Assembly (NCBI GenBank): GCA_046704245.1
Contig: JBJKSD010000003.1
Span: 1-5,651 of the forward strand
Reading direction: 5' to 3'
Length of the DNA: 5,651 nt
DNA from: UBA660 sp046704245
GTDB taxonomy: Bacteria; Bacillota_I; Bacilli_A; RF39; UBA660
A program made the position numbers and the translations under genes. Below are positions 1 to 5,531 of this stretch, one piece after another; within the stretch, counting starts at the first letter, position 1; each line of letters begins with the position of its first letter. Under the pieces are notes generated by a model that saw only the letters and a list, made by a program, of their open reading frames with translations, did not search any database and had not been told where the DNA came from.

Positions 1-903
1 ATTCAATATGCTATTCAAATAATGATCTCTTTTCTAATGTTATCGATGGTCTTTATTATCTTCCCCAGAGCAGCTGTATCAGCTAGTCGCATCTATGAAA
101 TAATTAGTACTAAACCAGTTATTAAGGATCCGAAAATAGCTAAGAAGAATAATAAAAATAAGAAAGGTATTGAATTTAAGAATGTTGTTTTTAGTTATCC
201 TAAGGCCGAAAAACCAGTCTTATATGATCTTAATTTTATAGCTAAACCTAATCAAGTAACAGCTTTTATTGGTAGTACTGGTAGTGGCAAATCAACTATT
301 ATTAATTTAATACCTAGATTTTATGATGTAACTGAAGGTCAGATCTTAGTTGATGGTATCGATATTAGAGATATGAAACAAAAAGATTTAAGAGCTAAAA
401 TAGGTTATGTACCTCAACGCGGAATATTATTTTCTGGTACGATTAGTGATAATTTAAAATATGGTGATGAAGAAGCTAATAATAAAGAATTAGAAGCAGC
501 TACTAAGATAGCCCAAATATATGATTTTATTAAAGAAAGCGATAATAAATTAGATACCTTAATAGCTCAAGGAGGTACTAATGTATCAGGAGGTCAAAAA
601 CAAAGATTATCGATTGCTAGAGCTATTGTTAAGAAACCAGAAATATATATCTTTGATGATAGTTTTTCAGCTTTAGATTTTAAAACTGATCGTGATCTTC
701 GCCATGCATTAAAAGATAAAATAAAAGATGCTATTGTGTTAATAGTAACCCAACGTATTAATACAATTATGGATGCTGATCAAATTATTGTCCTTGAAGA
801 AGGAAGAATAGTTGGTATTGGTACCCATGATTATTTAATGAATAATTGTGATGTCTATAAAGAAATAGCTCTATCACAACTATCAAAGGAGGAATTAGCG
901 TGA
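1..903 (+). CDS. Heterodimeric ABC exporter, first subunit (C-terminal part; degenerate ATPase motifs)
   Basis: Partial gene: the frame is open from base 1, before the first internal ATG at 22, so the true start and most of the membrane domain lie outside the window. What remains is the last transmembrane helix (about the first 25 codons, ending in FPRAAVSASRI, typical of multidrug-type exporters) and a full nucleotide-binding domain. Counting from the ATG at 22: A-loop Tyr59, Walker A GSTGSGKST at 84-92, Q-loop Q132, signature VSGGQ at 188-192, Walker B IYIFDD at 208-213. The catalytic Glu after Walker B is Asp213, and the switch-loop His is Gln244 (TQR). In known heterodimeric exporters such as TM287/288 this pattern marks the subunit with the impaired ATPase site. 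It should pair with the next gene, which it overlaps by 4 bases. Substrate cannot be read from sequence; drug, peptide or lipid export are all possible. The stop is TGA. Family assignment is very secure; substrate is unknown. Confidence 0.95.
   Translation: MQYAIQIMISFLMLSMVFIIFPRAAVSASRIYEIISTKPVIKDPKIAKKNNKNKKGIEFKNVVFSYPKAEKPVLYDLNFIAKPNQVTAFIGSTGSGKSTIINLIPRFYDVTEGQILVDGIDIRDMKQKDLRAKIGYVPQRGILFSGTISDNLKYGDEEANNKELEAATKIAQIYDFIKESDNKLDTLIAQGGTNVSGGQKQRLSIARAIVKKPEIYIFDDSFSALDFKTDRDLRHALKDKIKDAIVLIVTQRINTIMDADQIIVLEEGRIVGIGTHDYLMNNCDVYKEIALSQLSKEELA
885..892 (+). promoter_or_regulatory. Strong ribosome binding site for the second ABC gene
   Basis: AAAGGAGG lies 7 bases before a GTG codon at 900, inside the last codons of the first ABC gene. 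This near-perfect Shine-Dalgarno is what fixes GTG rather than a later ATG as the start. The GTGA at 900-903 joins the start of the second gene to the TGA stop of the first, so the two subunits are probably translationally coupled and made in equal amounts. Confidence 0.85.
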
Positions 904-2753
904 AAGAAGAACGTAAAACAACAACTCCTCCAATGGGTAGAGGTCCAATGGGTCACGGTATGATGGCTGGTGGTAAAGCTAAAGATTTTAAAGGTACAAT
1001 GAAACGATTATATAGTTATTTAAAACCTTATTCTTTACCATTAATCGTAGTTATTTTCTTTGCTATCTTTAGTACAGCTTTTGCAATTGCTGGCCCTAAA
1101 ATCTTAGGTAAAGCTACTACCAGATTATTTGAAGGGGCTATGGCTAAGATGATGCATATACCTGGCGCTTTTATTGATTTTGATTATATTGGTCGAATAG
1201 TTATCTTATTATTAGGTTTATATCTAATAAGTTCATTATTTTTATATATTCAAGGTTATGTAATGGCTAGAATATCACAGACGATTACTTATAATTTTCG
1301 TCAAGAGATAGTTAAAAAGATTAATCGCATACCATTAAAATATTTTGATTCTAGATCTTATGGTGATGTTTTAAGTAGAGTTACTAACGATGTTGATTTA
1401 ATTAGTAGTACTTTAAATCAAAGTATGGTCCAGATTATTACTTCTGTAACGATGGTTATTGGTATTCTAGGTATGATGTTATCAATCAGTGTATATTTAA
1501 CTTTAATAGCTATCTTTACTTTACCCCTTACTTTTTTAATAGCGAGAGTAATAGTTAAAAGATCACAAAAATACTTTAGAGAACAACAAGCATCATTAGG
1601 TAAAATAAATGGTCATATTGAAGAAATGTATGGAGGCCATATTATTATTAAAGCTTTTAATAGAGAAGATATAGCTATTAATAAGTTTAATAATATTAAT
1701 GAAGAATTATATAATTCAGCATGGAAATCACAATTCTTATCAGGATTAATGATGCCTATTATTAACTTTATTAGTAATTTAGGTTTTGTTGGAGTCTGTA
1801 TTGTAGGTGGTTATTTAGCCGTTAAAGGTCGAATTAAAGTAGGAGATATTCAAGCTTTTATTCAATACGTTAGACAGTTTAATCAACCGATAGCTCAAAC
1901 TGCTAATATTGCTAATATCTTACAATCAACAGCAGCAGCTGCTGAAAGAGTATTTGAATTCTTAGATGTGGAAGAAGAAGTAAAAGATAAAAAAGATTAT
2001 CAAACAATAAAGCATTTAAAAGGTAATATTAGTTTCAACGATGTGGTGTTTGGTTATAGTAATGATAAAGATGTTATTAAACATTTTACTGTCGATATAA
2101 AAGCAGGGGAAAGAATAGCTATTGTTGGACCTACTGGAGCTGGTAAAACAACTATTGTTAATCTATTAATGCGCTTTTATGATATAAAAGAGGGGAGTAT
2201 TACTATCGATGGTATCGATATTAGAGATATGCGCCGTTCAGATTTACGAAAGATGTTAGGAATGGTTTTACAAGATACTTGGTTATTCAATGCTAATATT
2301 AAAGATAATATTGCATATGGTAAAGTAAATGCTAGTGATAAAGAAATAGAAGAAGCTGCCAAACTTGCTCATGTCGATTATTTTATAGGTACTTTATCAC
2401 AAGGTTATAATACCATTATTAATGAAGATGCTAGCAATATATCTAGTGGCCAAAAACAACTTCTTACTATTGCAAGAGCCATACTTGCTAATCCTGCTAT
2501 TTTGATCTTAGATGAAGCTACTAGTTCAGTAGATACTAGAACCGAAGTATTAATTCAAAAAGCGATGGAGAATTTAATGAAAGGACGTACTAGTTTTATC
2601 ATTGCTCATCGCCTTTCAACAATTAGAGATGCTGATTTAATTCTAGTTATGAGAGATGGTCAAATAGTTGAATATGGTAACCATCAAACTTTATTAAATA
2701 AAAAAGGTTTCTATAGTGAACTATATAATAGTCAATTTGAAACTGATCAATAG
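900..2753 (+). CDS. Heterodimeric ABC exporter, second subunit (permease-ATPase fusion)
   Basis: A complete 617-residue half-transporter that should pump a substrate out across the cytoplasmic membrane at the cost of ATP. A Met/Gly-rich cytosolic tail (residues 11-25) is followed by a six-helix membrane domain (roughly 45-65, 98-120, 175-195, 196-218, 283-305 and 315-340) and the ATPase domain. Motifs: A-loop Tyr386, Walker A GPTGAGKTT at 410-418, Q-loop Q458, signature ISSGQ at 514-518, Walker B ILILDE with catalytic Glu539, D-loop SSVD, switch His570. Here the catalytic Glu and His are intact but the signature departs from LSGGQ (Gly to Ser), the mirror image of the first subunit. In the head-to-tail dimer, this subunit's Walker motifs should meet the first subunit's normal SGGQ to form the active site. 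It resembles the MdlB/YfiC-like multidrug group; I do not assign a symbol. Start is GTG with a strong ribosome binding site; stop TAG, directly followed by a terminator. Confidence 0.96.
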   Translation: MKEERKTTTPPMGRGPMGHGMMAGGKAKDFKGTMKRLYSYLKPYSLPLIVVIFFAIFSTAFAIAGPKILGKATTRLFEGAMAKMMHIPGAFIDFDYIGRIVILLLGLYLISSLFLYIQGYVMARISQTITYNFRQEIVKKINRIPLKYFDSRSYGDVLSRVTNDVDLISSTLNQSMVQIITSVTMVIGILGMMLSISVYLTLIAIFTLPLTFLIARVIVKRSQKYFREQQASLGKINGHIEEMYGGHIIIKAFNREDIAINKFNNINEELYNSAWKSQFLSGLMMPIINFISNLGFVGVCIVGGYLAVKGRIKVGDIQAFIQYVRQFNQPIAQTANIANILQSTAAAAERVFEFLDVEEEVKDKKDYQTIKHLKGNISFNDVVFGYSNDKDVIKHFTVDIKAGERIAIVGPTGAGKTTIVNLLMRFYDIKEGSITIDGIDIRDMRRSDLRKMLGMVLQDTWLFNANIKDNIAYGKVNASDKEIEEAAKLAHVDYFIGTLSQGYNTIINEDASNISSGQKQLLTIARAILANPAILILDEATSSVDTRTEVLIQKAMENLMKGRTSFIIAHRLSTIRDADLILVMRDGQIVEYGNHQTLLNKKGFYSELYNSQFETDQ

Positions 2754-2780
2754 AAAAAGTTAATTAGATTAACTTTTTTT
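2754..2780 (+). terminator. Rho-independent terminator after the ABC operon
   Basis: A perfect 11-base inverted repeat (2754-2764 with 2768-2778) around a 3-base TAG loop begins on the base after the TAG stop and runs into seven T residues (2774-2780). The stem has a single G-C pair, so it is weak in energy, but position, tight loop and T-run are all right. The opposite strand also gives a hairpin followed by five T, so it may work in both directions. Confidence 0.8.
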
Positions 2781-2781
2781 A

Positions 2782-2811
2782 TTGTATCAATTATTATATA
2801 AATGTTATAAT
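2782..2811 (+). promoter_or_regulatory. Promoter of dnaB-dnaI (extended -10 type)
   Basis: TATAAT at 2806-2811 is a perfect -10 box preceded by TG plus one base (TGT, 2803-2805), the extended -10 form. The best -35 is TTGTAT at 2782-2787, matching consensus only in its first three bases, 18 bases upstream. This is a vegetative-sigma promoter that would lean on the extended -10. It directly follows the ABC terminator, so dnaB-dnaI is a separate transcription unit. Predicted transcription start is near 2818, which leaves almost no untranslated leader. Confidence 0.7.
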
Positions 2812-2831
2812 TGGTTTAAGTGGGTGGTAGT

Positions 2832-4121
2832 ATGAAAAAAATATCTATTTTACCAGCAGATACTTATATAGTAATAAATAGATCTATATTAAATGATAAT
2901 GATCGTAAAATATTAACCATGTTATATCAACCTATTATTGGTTATACTGCCATTAATGTCTACTTTTCTTTATGGGCTGATCTAGATAGTAGAGAAGTAA
3001 TGAGTGTTGAATTTACTCACCATCATCTAATGAGTAAGATGAAATTAAAACTAAACGATATTATTGAAGCTAGAGAATGTTTAGAAGCTATCGGATTAAT
3101 TAAAACCTATTTAAAAAAAGGTAATATTAATAATTATGTCTATGAATTATATTCACCAATAAGTGCCAGTGAATTTTTTAATCATCCTATCCTAAATGTC
3201 AGTTTATATAGTAATGTGGGTAAAATAGAATATGATAAATTAATTAAATATTTCTCATTGCCTAAAATTAATTTAACTGATTATGAGGATATAACCGTTT
3301 GTTTTAGTGATATATATACTAGTACACCATCAGAATTATCTTTAATAGGTGATGATATAGTTAAAAGTAATAAACAACATTTAACTATTAAATCAAAGAT
3401 TGATTTTAATTTAATTATGGAATCTATTCCTAAAGATTTTATTAATAACCATACTTTTAGTAATGATATCAAAGATTTAATTAATAATTTATCTTTTATT
3501 TATAATATTGATACTCTAAATATGCAAGGGCTTATTAGAAGTGCTTTAACGGAAAGAGGTACTATTAATAAAGAATTATTAAGAAAAGCTTGTCGTGATT
3601 ATTATCAATTTGAAGAAGCCGGTAGTTTACCTACATTAATATATCGAAGCCAACCTGAATATTTAAAAAACCCAATTGGTGATACTTCACGAAGAGCAAG
3701 AATGATTTATACTTTTGAAACAACTACCCCATATGATTTTTTAAAAAATAAATATAATAATGCTGAACCAACTACTCGAGATTTAAAATTATTAGAATCA
3801 TTAATGATTGATCAAGAATTAAAGCCAGGAGTAGTTAATGTATTAATTGATTATATTTTAATTATTAACAATAATAAATTAACGAAAGCTTTTGTGGAAA
3901 CAATAGCGGGTCAATGGAAAAGATTAAATATTGAAACCGTAGAAGAAGCAATGAATATTGCGGAAAAAGAACATAAGAAATATAAGAATAAAATGAATAG
4001 AACTATAAAAGGTAAGAAGAAAGAAAATATCCCAGAGTGGTTTGATAAGAATATAGAAGAGGAAATGTTATCTTCTGATAAAGAGAAAGAACTTGAAGAA
4101 AGATTTAAAAAATATTTGTAG
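2832..4121 (+). CDS. dnaB: DnaB, replication initiation / helicase-loading protein of the DnaB-DnaD family
   Basis: Bacillus-type DnaB (not the E. coli helicase of the same name) acts at the origin with DnaD and DnaI to bring in the replicative helicase, and in B. subtilis it links the origin region to the membrane. The N-terminal part matches the family well: LPADTYIVINRSIL, then LYQPIIG and a winged-helix-like region to about residue 110, with EFFNHPILNVSLY just after it. The C-terminal DnaD-like helical domain (about 300-380) carries FVETIAGQW at 354-362. That is the family's YxxxIxxxW motif with Phe for Tyr. A charged tail contains IPEWF, a short motif seen near the C-terminus of this family. 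I chose ATG 2832 (429 residues) with GGGTGG upstream. An in-frame GTG at 2820 would add four residues but lies at the predicted transcription start. dnaI follows after 10 bases, forming a two-gene loader operon. No truncation is seen. Confidence 0.92.
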   Translation: MKKISILPADTYIVINRSILNDNDRKILTMLYQPIIGYTAINVYFSLWADLDSREVMSVEFTHHHLMSKMKLKLNDIIEARECLEAIGLIKTYLKKGNINNYVYELYSPISASEFFNHPILNVSLYSNVGKIEYDKLIKYFSLPKINLTDYEDITVCFSDIYTSTPSELSLIGDDIVKSNKQHLTIKSKIDFNLIMESIPKDFINNHTFSNDIKDLINNLSFIYNIDTLNMQGLIRSALTERGTINKELLRKACRDYYQFEEAGSLPTLIYRSQPEYLKNPIGDTSRRARMIYTFETTTPYDFLKNKYNNAEPTTRDLKLLESLMIDQELKPGVVNVLIDYILIINNNKLTKAFVETIAGQWKRLNIETVEEAMNIAEKEHKKYKNKMNRTIKGKKKENIPEWFDKNIEEEMLSSDKEKELEERFKKYL

Positions 4122-4126
4122 GTGAT
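4120..4126 (+). promoter_or_regulatory. dnaI ribosome binding site overlapping the dnaB stop
   Basis: AGGTGAT shares the last two bases of the dnaB TAG stop and lies 5 bases before the dnaI ATG. Ribosomes finishing dnaB are placed on the dnaI start, which suggests coupled translation of the two loader proteins. Confidence 0.65.
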
Positions 4127-4131
4127 GAATT

Positions 4132-5052
4132 ATGAAGAAAGCTAGTGTTGCGATTAAAGATCTAGAAATGCATGTTAAAAAATTACCATCATTAAAAAAT
4201 GAATATATTAAAGCTTTAAAAGATGAGTATTTTAAAAAAGTTATCAGTAAAATAGATATGCCCGAAGTAGAATTAATGAAATATACATCAAAATTTGAAG
4301 AGTGTGCTAGTGAATTAAAAAATTGTCATGATTGTAAGAATCTATTTGAATGTAGGAATGCAGTTGAAGGTTTTATTTTTACTCCTTCAAAAGAAAGTAA
4401 TAATATAATATTCTCCTATGTGGCATGTAAACATAAACAGAAACAATTAAAAGATAATTATTATCAAGATAATGTTTATGTTATAGAAGTACCTAAAGAA
4501 ATAAGGAATGCTAGTATGATAAATATATATAGAAGAGATACAAAAAGAGCTGAAGTTCTTTGCTGGTTAGATGATTATTATAAGGATTATATACAAGGTA
4601 ATATTGGGAAAGGTTTGTATTTAAGTGGTAATTTTGGATGTGGTAAAACATATTTAATAGCTGCTTTATTTAATGAATTAGCTAAGAAAAAAATTAGGAG
4701 TGCAATTATCTATTGGCCAGAATATCTTAGAGATTTAAAAGCATCATTTACTGAAAACTTTACTGAAAAATTTGAATATATTGAAAAAGTCCCCCTATTA
4801 TTAATCGATGATATTGGTGCTGAAAATACAACTGCCTGGAGTAGAGATGAAATATTAGGACCTATTCTGCAATATCGCATGCAAGAGGAGTTACCTACCT
4901 TCTTTACTTCTAATTTAAATATTGAAGATCTAGAACAACATTTTAGTATCTATAATGGTAATACCGAAGTAGTAAAAGCTAGAAGGATTATCGAACGAAT
5001 AAATCAACTAGCAGATTGTATGGAAATGATAAGCAAAAATAGAAGAGAGTAG
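4132..5052 (+). CDS. dnaI: DnaI, primosomal AAA+ helicase loader
   Basis: DnaI is the ATPase that holds and loads the replicative helicase ring during initiation. The protein has 306 residues, close to the usual length of about 310. The N-terminal helicase-binding domain has a zinc-type cluster: C65, C68, C74 and C99-x-H101. The AAA+ domain follows: KGLYLSGNFGCGKT (Walker A, G166-T173), Walker B LLLIDD at 222-227 followed by IGAE, sensor-1 region PTFFTSN with N261, and the arginine-rich stretch KARRIIERI at 282-290 that should hold the trans-acting arginine. These blocks match B. subtilis DnaI closely. One difference, from memory: the B. subtilis zinc ligand His84 falls in EGYHP, and here the matching stretch is EGFIF, so C74 or H101 may serve instead. 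Start ATG with AGGTG upstream; stop TAG. It is co-transcribed with dnaB. No terminator follows, so readthrough into the T-box leader is possible. Confidence 0.95.
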   Translation: MKKASVAIKDLEMHVKKLPSLKNEYIKALKDEYFKKVISKIDMPEVELMKYTSKFEECASELKNCHDCKNLFECRNAVEGFIFTPSKESNNIIFSYVACKHKQKQLKDNYYQDNVYVIEVPKEIRNASMINIYRRDTKRAEVLCWLDDYYKDYIQGNIGKGLYLSGNFGCGKTYLIAALFNELAKKKIRSAIIYWPEYLRDLKASFTENFTEKFEYIEKVPLLLIDDIGAENTTAWSRDEILGPILQYRMQEELPTFFTSNLNIEDLEQHFSIYNGNTEVVKARRIIERINQLADCMEMISKNRRE

Positions 5053-5086
5053 TATATTAATATTGTAAAGGCAAATAATAAAAACA

Positions 5087-5115
5087 TTGACAAACGTTAA
5101 CAGATAGTGTATTTT
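5087..5115 (+). promoter_or_regulatory. Promoter of the thrS T-box operon
   Basis: A consensus -35 TTGACA at 5087-5092 is followed at the ideal 17-base spacing by TATTTT (5110-5115), a 4 of 6 match to the -10. TATACT at 5115-5120 is a better hexamer but is 22 bases away, too far for this -35. Either choice starts RNA just ahead of Stem I of the T-box (about 5122-5128). The position relative to the leader supports it more than the -10 quality does. Confidence 0.65.
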
Positions 5116-5209
5116 ATACTTGTAAATACAAAGAAAAGGACTTGACTATTAATTACATATTACTAAGCGAGTTAGAGATGGTGAAAGCTAACTAATATGA
5201 TTAATAGTT

Positions 5210-5212
5210 ACC
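5210..5212 (+). promoter_or_regulatory. T-box specifier codon ACC (threonine)
   Basis: ACC sits in the internal loop on the 3' side of Stem I, one base after the 5200-5208 strand and followed by A5213 and then the closing CCTT. The purine after the specifier and the distance to the basal helix follow the normal rule. ACC pairs with the GGU anticodon of tRNA-Thr. A second ACC at 5213-5215 is in the basal helix and is followed by T, so it is the less likely reading; both encode Thr. Confidence 0.88.
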
Positions 5213-5279
5213 ACCTTGGAGTAGAACCCGTAAGGGATTTCCGCATGTAAGTGCGTTATCTAACTAAAGTATAATGGTA

Positions 5280-5304
5280 GGATGGTACCGCTAATTAACG
5301 ATCC
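5280..5304 (+). promoter_or_regulatory. T-box antiterminator with tRNA acceptor-end binding bulge
   Basis: GGAT 5280-5283 pairs with ATCC 5301-5304 to close the antiterminator, and CG at 5289-5290 can pair with CG at 5299-5300 for the upper helix. The bulge contains TGG followed by T (5283-5286), which pairs with the NCCA end of uncharged tRNA; the T at the variable position predicts A73 as the discriminator of tRNA-Thr here. ATCC is also the 5' arm of the terminator, so the two structures exclude each other. Confidence 0.88.
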
Positions 5305-5323
5305 ATAGGGATGCGTTTTTTTT
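5297..5323 (+). terminator. T-box leader terminator (the 'off' structure)
   Basis: AACGATCC 5297-5304 pairs with GGAT plus CGTT (5309-5312 and 5314-5317) with one bulged G at 5313 and a four-base ATAG loop, followed by eight T residues (5316-5323). It forms when tRNA-Thr is charged and stops transcription before the first coding gene. The regulation is therefore at transcription level; the ribosome binding site at 5329-5334 is outside the hairpin. Confidence 0.88.
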
Positions 5324-5342
5324 ATTATAAAGGATAATAATA

Positions 5343-5531
5343 ATGGCTAAAAAAGATGTATTACGAAAAGAATTATTTCAATTAAGATTAGCTAAAGAAA
5401 TAATAAGTACAAATAAAGATGCTAAAGAAGAAATGGCTGAAATAGATAGAAAAATTAAAGATGTTCATCATCAGCTAACTAATAATTTAACAGAAGAACA
5501 TGAAATAAAGAAGGAAGGCAGAGGAAAATGA
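5343..5531 (+). CDS. Small helical charged protein of unknown function, thrS operon
   Basis: I do not recognise this 62-residue protein. It is very likely a real gene. AAAGGA at 5329-5334 lies 8 bases before the ATG, it is the first gene after the threonine T-box, and its TGA stop overlaps the thrS start in an ATGA (5528-5531). It has 15 Lys/Arg, 13 Asp/Glu and 3 His, with no Cys, Pro, Trp or Tyr. Hydrophobic residues at 31, 34, 38, 41, 45 and 49 recur every three to four positions, as in an amphipathic or coiled-coil helix. A first helix (about 5-21) and this second one (about 26-49) could form a helical hairpin, with a charged, probably loose tail. There is no signal peptide or membrane segment, so it should be cytosolic. 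It is about as long as the TGS domain that the next protein lacks, but a TGS fold is mostly beta and this is helical. A ThrS partner, a tRNA or ribosome-associated protein, or a simple upstream coupling gene are all possible. Confidence 0.78.
   Translation: MAKKDVLRKELFQLRLAKEIISTNKDAKEEMAEIDRKIKDVHHQLTNNLTEEHEIKKEGRGK

Larger units (their letters stand above)
5131..5323 (+). ncRNA. Threonine-specific T-box leader RNA
   Basis: A cis-acting leader that senses uncharged threonine tRNA and lets transcription reach the genes downstream when threonyl-tRNA runs low. Stem I is clear. AAGG 5136-5139 pairs with CCTT 5214-5217 at the base, 5145-5153 with 5200-5208 (9 perfect pairs), 5157-5162 with 5193-5198, and GTTAG 5171-5175 with CTAAC 5188-5192. 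The 5' bulge holds AAGCGA (5165-5170) and the terminal loop holds GGTG (5180-5183); these are the two conserved elements that stack on the tRNA elbow. The layout matches the B. subtilis glyQS leader as I remember it. Between Stem I and the antiterminator there are two small hairpins: CCC/GGG (5227-5229, 5233-5235) and CGCA/TGCG (5242-5245, 5252-5255). The T-box sequence TGGTACCGC lies at 5283-5291. The downstream genes are the 62-codon gene and thrS, which agrees with the specifier. Confidence 0.95.

Noticed and set aside
2177..2362. Open minus-strand frame of about 60 codons opposite the second ABC gene (and a similar one at 3281-3472 opposite dnaB).
   Set aside because: They lie wholly inside well-supported genes, have no convincing ribosome binding site, and their protein sequences look like reverse-strand translation of A+T-rich coding DNA.
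2820..2831. GTG start for dnaB adding four residues (MGGS).
   Set aside because: It would sit at the predicted transcript start with no ribosome binding site, and the added Gly-Gly-Ser is simply the translated Shine-Dalgarno region. ATG 2832 is preferred, though leaderless GTG use is not excluded.
5054..5063. Ten-base palindrome ATATTAATAT just after dnaI.
   Set aside because: It is pure A/T with no loop and no T-run, so it is not a terminator, and such palindromes are common at this base composition.
5088..5102. A catabolite (cre/LacI-family) operator-like sequence around AACGTTAACA, overlapping the thrS -35 and spacer.
   Set aside because: The right half matches the cre consensus but the left half fits only with an extra base, so the palindrome is broken. 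A+T-rich spacers give such matches by chance.
5343..5531. The small protein's ELFQLR followed by a second helix recalls ribosomal protein L29 (ELFNLRxQ...).
   Set aside because: The N-terminal helix is about a dozen residues too short, the ATGQLEN-type segment is absent, the second helix needs a two-residue shift to align, and rpmC normally sits in the S10 operon. The likeness is probably just shared helical-hairpin pattern.
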